Source of the DNA: Gammaproteobacteria bacterium
Lineage (GTDB): Bacteria > Pseudomonadota > Gammaproteobacteria > Steroidobacterales > JABDMI01
Assembly: GCA_013001575.1 (NCBI GenBank)
Contig: JABDMI010000016.1
Coordinates: 1 to 36,542, forward strand
Reading direction: 5' to 3'
Length of the DNA: 36,542 bases
Shown: positions 7,741 to 15,662 of the stretch, in pieces
Layout: each line of letters starts with the position of its first letter
Numbering within the stretch: position 1 is the stretch's first letter
Made by a program: the position numbers and the translations under genes
Notes under the pieces: model-generated
Databases searched by the model: none
Told to the model about the DNA's origin: nothing
What the model saw: the letters and a program-made list of their open reading frames with translations, nothing else

Positions 7741-8670
7741 TTAAAGGTGTTTCTCGATCTCTGGTAATGCCTCAAACAAGTCTGCAACCAGACCAATATC
7801 TGCCACTTCAAAGATCGGCGCGTCTGGGTCTTTATTGATCGCAACGATCACACCTGCGTCTTTAATCCCGGTGATGTGTTGAATAGCTCCGGAAATACCG
7901 GCGGCAATGTAGAGCCCGGGAGCAATGATCTTTCCGGTTTGACCGACCTGCATGTCATTCGGGCAAAAACCGGCATCTACCGCCGCACGCGATGCACCGG
8001 CAGCCGCACCCAGTTTGTCGGCCAGAGAATAGATCACTTTAAAATTTTCTTCACTGCCAACACCACGACCGCCTGAAACTACACGCTCGGCCGATTGCAG
8101 GTCCGGACGTTCGGAAGCCGCGGCTTGCAGTTCCACAAAACGTGTGTGAGAAGGCAGGTCAGCAGACACAGTTGCCGCATCAACAGCCGCGGAACCACCA
8201 GTGCCAGCTGCTTTGAAAGAAGCGGTACGCACAGTGCCAACAACCAGACCTTCAGGTGCTTTAACCGTGGTAATGACATTACCAGCGTAGATCGGGCGTT
8301 TGAAAGTTTGTGCGTCAATGACTTCCATGATGTCACTGATCTGCGGTCTGTCCAGTAAAGCTGCCACGCGCGGCAGTACATCTTTACCAAATGTGGTGGA
8401 AGGCATTAACAAATGCGAATAGCCATCAGACAGCGCAGCGATCTGGGGAGCCAAAGTTGCAGCCAGTGCATTGCTGTTAGCGACGTTCTCAACGCTTAAT
8501 ACTTTGCTCACGCCATCAATCTGGGCGGCTTGTTCGGCCACGGCGGCTGGCGAGTCCGAGAAAACAGCAACATGCACGTCACCAATCTGTGCGGCACAGT
8601 TAACGGCTTTGGCTGTGGAATTATTCAGTTGGCCGTTCAAGTGTTCGGCAATTACGAGTACTTGTGACAT
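7741..8670 (-). CDS. etfA: Electron transfer flavoprotein, alpha subunit
   Basis: A 309-aa FAD-binding subunit of the soluble electron carrier that takes electrons from acyl-CoA dehydrogenases. The C-terminal FAD domain is clear: RVVSGGRGVGSEENF, AVDAGFCPNDMQVGQTGKI, LYIAAGISGAIQH and AINKDPDAPIFEVADIGLV. Its ATG overlaps the etfB stop by one base (TAATG), so translation is coupled and the two subunits are made together. The likely electron donor nearby is isovaleryl-CoA dehydrogenase (14478-15644); the acceptor is ETF-QO (9535-11193). Confidence 0.97.
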   Translation of the reverse strand: MSQVLVIAEHLNGQLNNSTAKAVNCAAQIGDVHVAVFSDSPAAVAEQAAQIDGVSKVLSVENVANSNALAATLAPQIAALSDGYSHLLMPSTTFGKDVLPRVAALLDRPQISDIMEVIDAQTFKRPIYAGNVITTVKAPEGLVVGTVRTASFKAAGTGGSAAVDAATVSADLPSHTRFVELQAAASERPDLQSAERVVSGGRGVGSEENFKVIYSLADKLGAAAGASRAAVDAGFCPNDMQVGQTGKIIAPGLYIAAGISGAIQHITGIKDAGVIVAINKDPDAPIFEVADIGLVADLFEALPEIEKHL

Positions 8671-9416
8671 TACAGAACTCCTTTGTCTTTTAGGGCGGCA
8701 ATCAAGGCGGGGACATCTTCGACTTTGGAACCGGCAGTGCGACCAGCAGGTGGTTCGAAGGCCGTAGTTTCAAGTTTTGCCGAGGCCGAAATTCCAAGAT
8801 CAGCCATGGCTTTGGTGTCTAAAGGTTTTCGTTTGGCTTTCATGATGTCTGGCATTTTCACAAAGCGCGGTTCATTCAGGCGCAAGTCGGTGGTCACCAC
8901 AGCTGGCAGGTCAACTTCGATCAGTTCCAGCCCGGCGTCAACTTCGCGCAGCGCTTTGGCTTTGCCATCGGCAAAATTTAATTCAGAGGTAAAGGTTGCT
9001 TGAGGACGGCCCCATAAGGCAGCCAGCATTTGTCCGGTCTGGTTTGCGTCGTCATCAATGGCTTGTTTGCCTAACAGCACCAGATCGGCGTTTTCTTCTT
9101 CAGCAAGTTTATGAAATATTTTAGCCGCATCCAGAGGTTGCACTTCAGAGTCGGCCTCAACCAGAATGGCACGGTCGGCTCCCATGGCCAAGGCCGTACG
9201 CAATTGCTGCTGGGCATCTTTAGTACCGATGCTAACGGCAACGATCTCGGAATCGATACCGCCTTCGCGAATACGTAATGCTTCCTCAACCGCGATCTCA
9301 TCAAACGGGTTAACACTCATTTTGACACCGGCAGTTTCAACACCACTGCCGTCTTTTTTGATTTGCACACGTACGTTGTAATCAATTACGCGTTTTACAC
9401 CGACAAGTATTTTCAT
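8670..9416 (-). CDS. etfB: Electron transfer flavoprotein, beta subunit
   Basis: A 248-aa AMP-binding subunit. MKILVGVKRVIDYNVRVQIKKDG, NPFDEIAVEEALRIRE and LLGKQAIDDDANQTGQMLA are diagnostic of group I (housekeeping) ETF-beta rather than the FixA type. Ribosome site AGGA eight bases before the ATG. It is upstream of and overlapping etfA. ETF-QO lies 118 bp upstream on the same strand with a palindromic repeat between. Confidence 0.97.
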   Translation of the reverse strand: MKILVGVKRVIDYNVRVQIKKDGSGVETAGVKMSVNPFDEIAVEEALRIREGGIDSEIVAVSIGTKDAQQQLRTALAMGADRAILVEADSEVQPLDAAKIFHKLAEEENADLVLLGKQAIDDDANQTGQMLAALWGRPQATFTSELNFADGKAKALREVDAGLELIEVDLPAVVTTDLRLNEPRFVKMPDIMKAKRKPLDTKAMADLGISASAKLETTAFEPPAGRTAGSKVEDVPALIAALKDKGVL

Positions 9417-9458
9417 CTATTTTTTCCTAGGTCTTGCTTTCGATTGATTTTAAACATC

Positions 9459-9485
9459 CGTCTTCCCTGCGTAGGCAGGGATCCA
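9459..9485 (-). repeat. Palindromic intergenic repeat, family A
   Basis: The minus strand reads TGGATCCCTGCC-TAC-GCAGGGAAGACG, in the 118-bp gap between ETF-QO and etfB. Confidence 0.75.
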
Positions 9486-9534
9486 TTTCAAATATCTCAA
9501 TGGTTTCCTGCTTCAAGGAAAGACGATGCCTGTT

Positions 9535-11193
9535 CTATAAATTCTGGTAATTTGGCCCCGACCCGCCTTCTGGCGGTACCCAGTCAATAATTTGATACGG
9601 GTCCTTAATGTCACAGGCCTTGCAATGTACGCAGTTGGCTGCATTGATGTGTAATTTTTTTCCACCTTGCCCGTCGTCAACCATTTCATATACGTGCGCC
9701 GGGCAGAATTTGGTACACGGGTTGCCGTATTCGGTTGCACAAGTTGTGGCGCAGATATTAGTGTCACGAACACGCAGGTGGTGCGGCTGGCTTTCATCGT
9801 GCTCGGTTGCGGCAAAATAGACCGAGGCCAAGCGGTCACGCGGCGGCAGGTCACGTTCGACAAAATCGCGTTCCGGTGTGGCATTATGTTCCAGTTTTTT
9901 CAAACTGTCGTGATCGGAATGGTTTTTCAAGGTCCAGGGGAGTAAACCAAAGGTTGCGGTTTCCAGCATGGCGTTAAACATGCCAAACCAGAAGCCTTTG
10001 TTGAACCCTGGTCGCATGTTTCGAACTTTTTTCAGTTCTTTGCCGGCCGGAGAAGCTTTAAACGCCGCTGTGAATCCGTCCATGCTTTGTTTTTCATGGA
10101 ACAATTTGGCGGCTTGCATTCCACCACGTAAGGCCATGTGGATACCTTTGATCTTGGGTACGTTCAAAGTACCGGCAGCGTCACCAATTAATACCGCACC
10201 AGGCATTTCCATGGTTGGAAGCGACTGGTAACCGCCTTCAATTATGGTGCGCGCACCTGAGGACAGAATTTCGCCACCTTCCAGCAAGGCTTTGATCTTT
10301 GGATGATGTTTGAATTGCTGGAAAGCTTCAAAGGGTGCAAAGTTGGGGTCTTGATAATCCAGTCCAACGACATAACCGATGTATATACGGTCATTATCAA
10401 GATGGTATAAAAAACTACCGCCATAGGTTTTGTTGTCCACCGGCCAACCAACTGTGTGCTGGATCAAACCGGGTTGAACGCGACCTTCAGGAAGTTTCCA
10501 GAGTTCTTTTAAGCCCAAACCATAAGTTTGCGGCGAACAATCCTTGTCGAGTTCAAAATGATCAATGAGTTGTTTGGACACACTGCCACGACAGCCTTCG
10601 GCCAGAACGGTCAATTTTGCATGGATCTCGACTCCGGGAGCAAAGGCATCGCTCGGTGTGCCATCGTGATTTTGGCCCATGTCACCACAGCGCACACCAA
10701 TGACCTTGTCGCCGTCGAGTAGGGCGTATTGCGCCGAGAATCCGGGGAACACATCTATTTCCAAGGCTTCGGCTTGTTCGCCCAGCCATTTAACCAAACC
10801 ACCCAGGGAGATAATGTAATTGCCGTGGTTGTTCATTTGCGGTGGCGTGATGAATTTAGTTGCCTTGGTTTTGCTCAGAATGAAAAACTCGTCTTTGGTG
10901 GCGGCAACTTTGATCGGCAAATCTGCATTACGCCATTCAGGCAATAACTCATCCATCGCTGCAGCTTCAAGTACCGCACCCGACAGAGAGTGTGCGCCCA
11001 GCTCCGAGCCTTTTTCCAACACACAGATCATGCTTTCCGGATTGAGTTGCTTGAGACGGATAGCAAAGGCGAGACCGGCAGGACCGGCGCCGACCACACA
11101 AACGTCGTATTCCATGACATCACGTTCCACCTCAACACCGGGTGCGTGACTCAATTGATCAAAATTCAGGGCTGTGATGTTGGATTCACTCAT
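9535..11193 (-). CDS. Electron transfer flavoprotein-ubiquinone oxidoreductase
   Basis: A 552-aa inner-membrane-associated enzyme with FAD and one 4Fe-4S cluster that passes electrons from reduced ETF to ubiquinone. The FAD dinucleotide fold is at about 31-60 (DVCVVGAGPAGLAFAIRLKQ); GDAAGTLNVPKIKGIHMAL is the conserved FAD loop. The C-terminal ferredoxin-like part holds EYGNPCTKFCPAHVYE and NCVHCKACDIKDP, giving the cluster cysteines, and ends in EGGSGPNY. Family length is about 540-560, so it is intact. It is transcribed with or just ahead of etfBA and sits behind the terminator of the HSD10-like gene, so it should have its own promoter in 11194-11240. Confidence 0.97.
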   Translation of the reverse strand: MSESNITALNFDQLSHAPGVEVERDVMEYDVCVVGAGPAGLAFAIRLKQLNPESMICVLEKGSELGAHSLSGAVLEAAAMDELLPEWRNADLPIKVAATKDEFFILSKTKATKFITPPQMNNHGNYIISLGGLVKWLGEQAEALEIDVFPGFSAQYALLDGDKVIGVRCGDMGQNHDGTPSDAFAPGVEIHAKLTVLAEGCRGSVSKQLIDHFELDKDCSPQTYGLGLKELWKLPEGRVQPGLIQHTVGWPVDNKTYGGSFLYHLDNDRIYIGYVVGLDYQDPNFAPFEAFQQFKHHPKIKALLEGGEILSSGARTIIEGGYQSLPTMEMPGAVLIGDAAGTLNVPKIKGIHMALRGGMQAAKLFHEKQSMDGFTAAFKASPAGKELKKVRNMRPGFNKGFWFGMFNAMLETATFGLLPWTLKNHSDHDSLKKLEHNATPERDFVERDLPPRDRLASVYFAATEHDESQPHHLRVRDTNICATTCATEYGNPCTKFCPAHVYEMVDDGQGGKKLHINAANCVHCKACDIKDPYQIIDWVPPEGGSGPNYQNL

Positions 11194-11235
11194 GGCGTCT
11201 CGCGAGGTTAAAATGGAGTATTCGGTAAAATAGAA

Positions 11236-11278
11236 TAAAAAAGCCCCAAATAACGGGAATTAGACGTAATTTGGGGCT
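11236..11278 (-). terminator. Intrinsic terminator after the HSD10-like gene
   Basis: On the minus strand AGCCCCAAAT pairs with ATTTGGGGCT; the stem extends by three more pairs past one T-T mismatch and is followed by a T-run (11236-11241). It separates the short-chain dehydrogenase transcript from ETF-QO. Confidence 0.8.
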
Positions 11279-11393
11279 GCCAATTTTAGCGGATTTTGCA
11301 CTTTATTGCTTTGCAAAATAAACGTTCGTTTGCCTAGTATTTATGCAAAACCCACGGGATTCGACTCGATTGGTTGAGTAATCCCCGAATTTA

Positions 11394-12158
11394 CTACTTC
11401 GGCCCCATGCGAATCGCCCCATCCAGACGAATGGTCTCACCGTTGAGCATGATGTTCTCGGTGATGGTTTTGACCAGATCGGCAAAGTCATCCGGCTGCC
11501 CGAGGCGTTTCGGGAATGGGACCTGGGCGATCAGGGATTCCTGTACTTCGGGTTTCATGCCATCCATCATTGGTGTCCAGAAAATTCCGGGGGCGATGGT
11601 CATAACGCGAATACCAAAACGCGCCAATTCACGCGCGATGGGTAACGTCATGCCAACCACACCGGCTTTGGTGGCCGAGTAGGCTGCTTGCCCGATCTGG
11701 CCTTCGTAGGCGGCTACTGAGGCAGTATTCACGATCACACCACGTTCATCATCCGTACCGGCTTCATTATTTTGCATGGCATTGGCTGCGGCCTTGGTCA
11801 TCAGGAAAGTCCCAAGCAGATTTACTTGCAAGACCTTATGGAAAAAATTCCCATCCATCGGTCCATCACGCCCAAGCACCCGTGCTGCACCAATTATGCC
11901 GGCACAATTCACCGCCAGATCAATTCCGCCAAAGGCATCCACCGCGGCATCCACCGCTGCATTGACCTGTTGTTCGTTAGAAACATCGGTTTTCACAAAT
12001 ATCGCATTATCGCCGTAAGCGTCGGCCTGTGCCTTCCCGGAATCCTGGATGTCGACGATGCAAACCTTGCCACCAGCCGCAAGAATTTTTTTCACGGTAC
12101 CCTGACCGAGGCCTGAAGCGCCACCGGTCACGATGGCTCTGATGTTGTTGAAATTCAT
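11394..12158 (-). CDS. Short-chain dehydrogenase, HSD10-like 3-hydroxyacyl-CoA dehydrogenase
   Basis: The protein from the ATG at 12158 (MNFNNIRAIVTGGASGLGQG) is 254 aa, the size of HSD17B10-type enzymes; an in-frame ATG at 12236 would add 26 unconserved residues. It shows the NAD-binding TGGASGLG, NCAG, and the catalytic Ser plus YSATK (SDR Tyr-Lys pair). PGIFWTPMMDGMKPEVQ and the C-terminal NGETIRLDGAIRM match the type II 3-hydroxyacyl-CoA dehydrogenase group. That group oxidises 2-methyl-3-hydroxybutyryl-CoA in isoleucine breakdown and short 3-hydroxyacyl-CoAs. The surrounding branched-chain degradation genes support this; the exact substrate is inferred. Confidence 0.88.
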   Translation of the reverse strand: MNFNNIRAIVTGGASGLGQGTVKKILAAGGKVCIVDIQDSGKAQADAYGDNAIFVKTDVSNEQQVNAAVDAAVDAFGGIDLAVNCAGIIGAARVLGRDGPMDGNFFHKVLQVNLLGTFLMTKAAANAMQNNEAGTDDERGVIVNTASVAAYEGQIGQAAYSATKAGVVGMTLPIARELARFGIRVMTIAPGIFWTPMMDGMKPEVQESLIAQVPFPKRLGQPDDFADLVKTITENIMLNGETIRLDGAIRMGPK

Positions 12159-12183
12159 TTTTATCCCGTACTTGATTGAGTAA

Positions 12184-12210
12184 TGTGTTCCCTGTGAATG
12201 CAGGGGGTCT
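12184..12210. repeat. Possible degenerate family A palindrome
   Basis: TTCCCTG-TGAATG-CAGGGGG forms a short stem-loop in the leader of the HSD10-like gene. It lacks the ATGAC tail, so membership of family A is uncertain. Confidence 0.35.
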
Positions 12211-12223
12211 ATAAATATCGCGC

Positions 12224-12229
12224 TATAAT
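12224..12229 (+). promoter_or_regulatory. Candidate -10 box of the formamidase-like gene
   Basis: TATAAT lies within an 11-bp near-perfect palindrome GCTATAATAGC (12223-12233) in the divergent region between the HSD10-like gene and the formamidase-like gene. The opposite strand reads TATTAT, so the element could serve both directions. No good -35 box is seen. Confidence 0.4.
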
Positions 12230-12308
12230 AGCACACGCAAATAAACGTCTTTAGGCACTAAAGGGTTTTACTATCACTACCGTCTATCACAATTTCACGG
12301 CTGAACAA

Positions 12309-13079
12309 TTGCAACGCGAATACTCGCCGAGTTCGTGTATTGAGGATATTTCTGTGTATTTCAAAGAATATCTGGATAAGAGTGATCAGGCTTATGCAAA
12401 GCATTTGTACACCACATACGCCTATGGTGAGTCATTAGCCGAAACCATCGATATTTTCCTGCCCCCGGAACCTACCCCGCCATTGCAGGTGTATATTCAC
12501 GGCGGTTATTGGCAAATGTTGAGTAAGCAGGAGTCGGCCTTTAATGCACCGTTTTATCTGGATCAAGGCACGGCGTTCGGTGTGATGGGGTATGGCTTGG
12601 CACCGGATGTCACATTAGACGAGATCGTGCAACAAACCCGTTGGTTGATCTGGTTTTTGTATAAACACGCTGATATTTTAGGGTTTGATAAAGACCGGAT
12701 TCATTTGTCGGGGCATTCAGCCGGAGCACAGCTTGCGTTTATGGCCTTATTCACCGATTGGGAAAAAGATTATGGCATTCCCAATGATGTGATAAAAAGT
12801 GTTACAGGCTACAGTGGGCTATATGAGCTGGAACCCTTGTTACATTGTGAAGAAAACGATTTTTTAAAAATGGATGCCGAGGCTGCTAAACGTAATAGCC
12901 CGTTACACCAGATCGTGAAACGCAAATGTGATTTGAAGTTTTACTATGGCGAGAATGAGACGTCCGAGTTCAAACGCCAGACTTATCAGTTCGCGGTCAA
13001 GTTAAATAATTATGGAATGGAGTCGACGGTGAAAGAGGTCGAGGGCAAGAATCATTTTGATCTGGTGTTGTTAGAATAA
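12309..13079 (+). CDS. Alpha/beta hydrolase, kynurenine formamidase-like
   Basis: An alpha/beta hydrolase with the oxyanion motif HGGYW (64-68 counting from TTG 12309) and nucleophile elbow GHSAG (Ser137), the pair typical of kynurenine formamidases that hydrolyse N-formylkynurenine. KNHFDLV near the C-terminus holds the catalytic His. The only usual start codon after the in-frame stop at 12252-12254 is this TTG, which has no ribosome site. The frame upstream encodes TTVYHNFTAEQLQREYS, which looks like the conserved beginning of this family. Translation may therefore start at ATC 12273, seven bases after AAGGG, giving 268 aa. No other kynurenine-pathway gene is present, so the substrate remains inferred. 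Confidence 0.8.
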   Translation: MQREYSPSSCIEDISVYFKEYLDKSDQAYAKHLYTTYAYGESLAETIDIFLPPEPTPPLQVYIHGGYWQMLSKQESAFNAPFYLDQGTAFGVMGYGLAPDVTLDEIVQQTRWLIWFLYKHADILGFDKDRIHLSGHSAGAQLAFMALFTDWEKDYGIPNDVIKSVTGYSGLYELEPLLHCEENDFLKMDAEAAKRNSPLHQIVKRKCDLKFYYGENETSEFKRQTYQFAVKLNNYGMESTVKEVEGKNHFDLVLLE

Positions 13080-13137
13080 AATTCCAATACCAATCCTGAA
13101 TTCTGTTTCTAGCTTGTAAATGAGAAGCGAAAATACC

Positions 13138-14319
13138 TCAAATCACCTCAATCGCCACCGCAGTCGCCTCGCCACCACCAATACACAAACTCGCAATGCC
13201 TTTTTTCAATCCGCGATTACGTAATGAGTGGATCAAGGTCACCAACAAACGGGCACCGGTGCATCCTATCGGATGACCTAAAGCACAAGCGCCGCCTTCG
13301 ACGTTTACTTTGGCGTGATCAAGATCCAGTTCTTTCATGGCCGCCATGGTCACCACCGCAAAGGCTTCGTTGATCTCGAACAGATCCACGTCGTCCTTAG
13401 TCCAGCCAACACGTTCCATCAAATTCTTGGTTGCATACACCGGCGCGGTCGTGAACCATTCCGGTTCGTGCGCAAAGGCGGAATGTCCGACAATTTTAAC
13501 CAGGGGTTTGATACCACGCTTTTCGGCATCACTTTGACGCATCAGGATTAAACTCGCGGCGCCGTCAGAAATTGAAGACGAAGAAGCTGCGGTAACCGTG
13601 CCATCCTTGCGGAAAGCCGGACGCATGCTCGGTATTTTTTCGATATCGCACTTACCCGGCTCTTCATCGGTATCCACCACCGATTCTTTGCGGCGCACAG
13701 TAACAGTCACTGGGGCAATTTCATCTTTAAAGCGTCCTTTAGCTACGGCGCTTTGGGCACGTTTGACCGATTCAATGGAAAATTCATCTTGATCTTCACG
13801 TGTAAATTGGTAAGCGTCTGCAGTGGCTTCACCAAAAACTCCCATCATTTGCTTGTCGTAGGGGTTTTGTAAACCATCAAAGAACATATGGTCAAGAATC
13901 TCGCCATGCCCCATGCGATAACCGCCACGCGCTTTCGGCAACAGGTAGGGCGCATTGGTCATGGATTCCATACCACCTGCCAAGACCACATCTGCACTGC
14001 CAGCGGAGATCAGATCGTGAGCAAACATCACCGCTTTCATGCCCGAACCACAGACTTTATTGATGGTTGTACAGCCCACATTATTGGGAATTCCCGCGCC
14101 GAGTGAAGCTTGACGCGCAGGTGCTTGCCCTAAACCCGCAGGCAGCACACAACCGTAAATAACCTCATTGATGTCTTCGCCCACAAGCCCGGCCTGTTGC
14201 AGTGCCGCTTTCGCAGCGGTGGTTCCGAGGTGAGTGGTACTGGCGCCAGTCAAAGAACCCTGGAAAGAACCGATGGGGGTGCGTTTGGCCGCGACGATAA
14301 CGATTGGGTCATTACTCAT
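13138..14319 (-). CDS. Acetyl-CoA C-acetyltransferase (thiolase)
   Basis: A 393-aa biosynthetic/degradative thiolase. The acyl-accepting Cys90 is in TTINKVCGSGMKA; NEAFA, GGACALGHPIGCTGAR (catalytic His) and SLCIGGGEATA (second Cys) complete the active site. In this setting it should cleave acetoacetyl-CoA from the CoA-transferase to two acetyl-CoA, or 2-methylacetoacetyl-CoA from isoleucine. It is last in the minus-strand group leucine dehydrogenase, isovaleryl-CoA dehydrogenase, thiolase, with a repeat-filled 158-bp gap ahead of it. Condensation towards polyhydroxybutyrate is possible, but no phaB or phaC is present. Confidence 0.95.
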   Translation of the reverse strand: MSNDPIVIVAAKRTPIGSFQGSLTGASTTHLGTTAAKAALQQAGLVGEDINEVIYGCVLPAGLGQAPARQASLGAGIPNNVGCTTINKVCGSGMKAVMFAHDLISAGSADVVLAGGMESMTNAPYLLPKARGGYRMGHGEILDHMFFDGLQNPYDKQMMGVFGEATADAYQFTREDQDEFSIESVKRAQSAVAKGRFKDEIAPVTVTVRRKESVVDTDEEPGKCDIEKIPSMRPAFRKDGTVTAASSSSISDGAASLILMRQSDAEKRGIKPLVKIVGHSAFAHEPEWFTTAPVYATKNLMERVGWTKDDVDLFEINEAFAVVTMAAMKELDLDHAKVNVEGGACALGHPIGCTGARLLVTLIHSLRNRGLKKGIASLCIGGGEATAVAIEVI

Positions 14320-14345
14320 TTTTTAACTCCAAGTATTATTTCGTT

Positions 14346-14428
14346 TGTAGGATGGGCAAAACATCGTGTGCCCATCACAAATTGAAATTCTTAACATGAT
14401 GGGCACGCAAGCTTTGCCCATCCGACAT
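14346..14428. repeat. MITE-like palindromic element, family B
   Basis: An 83-bp element made of two inverted arms: GTAGGATGGGCAAA...GTGCCCATCA (left, to about 14377) and TGATGGGCAC...TTTGCCCATCC (right, 14397-14423), around a 19-bp AT-rich centre. Each arm is itself a short hairpin (GATGGGC...GCCCATC). It lies in the ivd-thiolase gap. A half copy occurs at 20900-20930. Confidence 0.8.
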
Positions 14429-14431
14429 GTC

Positions 14432-14459
14432 TGGGTCCCGTATCAAGTACGGGATTGCA
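14432..14459 (+). repeat. Palindromic intergenic repeat, family A
   Basis: TGGGTCCCGTA-TCAAG-TACGGGATTGCA. It abuts the family B element. It is followed by two direct copies of ACGGCTTGCT (14465-14474 and 14480-14489), the second lying inside the 3' end of ivd. Confidence 0.7.
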
Positions 14460-14477
14460 AGCCCACGGCTTGCTAAC

Positions 14478-15644
14478 CTACGGCTTGCTTGCCTTAAACA
14501 ACTCACGTCCGATCAACATACGGCGAACTTCGTTGGTACCCGCGCCAATGTCATACAACTTGGCGTCACGCAAAAAGCGGCCGCACGGGTACTCATTGAT
14601 ATAGCCATTGCCACCCAAACACTGGATGGCTTCCAGTGACACTTTTACCGCCGCTTCCGAGCAATATAATAAACTCGCAGCCGCGTCTTGTCGGGTCGGT
14701 TTGCCGGCGTCGAATTGTTCGGCGGTGCGATAAGTGAAGGCCCGGGCACTTTGTAGAGCCGTGTACATGTCAGCGATCTTGGCTTGCATCAGTCCAAATT
14801 TACCAATCTCCTGATCGAACTGTTTGCGTTCATGTATGTAGGGCATGACCACATCCATACAGGCTTGCATAATCCCGATTGGTCCACCCGACAAAACCAG
14901 TCGTTCGGAATCCAGACCACGCATTAATAAATAAGTGCCGCCATGCTCGGTGCCCAGCAAGTTTGCTTTGGGTATCTGGCAATTATCAAACACCAGTTCA
15001 CCGGTATTGGAACCACGCATACCGAGTTTGTCGAGTTTTTGCGCCTTGCTGAATCCGGCAAAATCTTTTTCCACAATAAAAGCCGAAACGGATTTGGAAC
15101 CAAGCGATTTATCAGCAGTTCGCATGTATACAATCGCAACATCGCATTCCGGACCATTGGTGATCCACATTTTATTGCCATTGGCGATCCAGCCGTCAGC
15201 GTTTTTTTTCGCATTGCAGGCCATGGAACCGATCACATCCGAACCCGCTGCGGGTTCCGACATTGCCAAAGCACCCACCCATTCGCCACTGCAAAGCTTG
15301 GGTAAATATTTTTGCCGCTGCTCTTCATTGCCATTCAGGTACAGATTGTTCATACACAAGTTGGAATGTGCGCCATACGACAAACCAACCGAAGCCGAAG
15401 CACGAGAGATCTCTTCCATTGCGATCACGTGTGCGAGATAACCCAGATCGCTGCCACCGTACTCGGCAGGAATCGTCATGCCCAGCAAACCCAGATCACC
15501 CATTTTTTTCCACAAGTCGACCGGGAAGGTGTTGCTGGTATCGATCTCGGCCGCACGCGGGGCAATCTCGGTTTCGGCAAAGCGCCGCACAGACTCGCGT
15601 AACAAGTCGAGGTCTTCGTTGATGTGGGTATTGAACAGACTCAT
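14478..15644 (-). CDS. ivd: Isovaleryl-CoA dehydrogenase
   Basis: A 388-aa acyl-CoA dehydrogenase that oxidises isovaleryl-CoA to 3-methylcrotonyl-CoA in leucine breakdown, donating electrons to ETF. Two features separate it from other acyl-CoA dehydrogenases. The catalytic base lies in GLDSERLVLSGG (Glu247), as in human IVD, and the usual C-terminal glutamate site reads IGAGTNEVRR, without Glu. AMSEPAAGSD and WITNG are the flavin-contact motifs. It follows leucine dehydrogenase by 18 bp in the same direction. The other leucine genes (methylcrotonyl-CoA carboxylase, hydratase, HMG-CoA lyase) are absent from the window. Confidence 0.95.
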   Translation of the reverse strand: MSLFNTHINEDLDLLRESVRRFAETEIAPRAAEIDTSNTFPVDLWKKMGDLGLLGMTIPAEYGGSDLGYLAHVIAMEEISRASASVGLSYGAHSNLCMNNLYLNGNEEQRQKYLPKLCSGEWVGALAMSEPAAGSDVIGSMACNAKKNADGWIANGNKMWITNGPECDVAIVYMRTADKSLGSKSVSAFIVEKDFAGFSKAQKLDKLGMRGSNTGELVFDNCQIPKANLLGTEHGGTYLLMRGLDSERLVLSGGPIGIMQACMDVVMPYIHERKQFDQEIGKFGLMQAKIADMYTALQSARAFTYRTAEQFDAGKPTRQDAAASLLYCSEAAVKVSLEAIQCLGGNGYINEYPCGRFLRDAKLYDIGAGTNEVRRMLIGRELFKASKP

Positions 15645-15662
15645 GATAAAGATCGGTTGTTA

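Noticed and set aside
9513-9884. Minus-strand frame of 123 codons overlapping the ETF-QO C-terminus
   Set aside because: It is a frame shadow of the cysteine-rich 4Fe-4S region, which is fully accounted for in the ETF-QO frame.
14935-15622. Several plus-strand frames over 100 codons opposite isovaleryl-CoA dehydrogenase
   Set aside because: They lie antisense to a complete, motif-verified gene and show no family signature or ribosome site.
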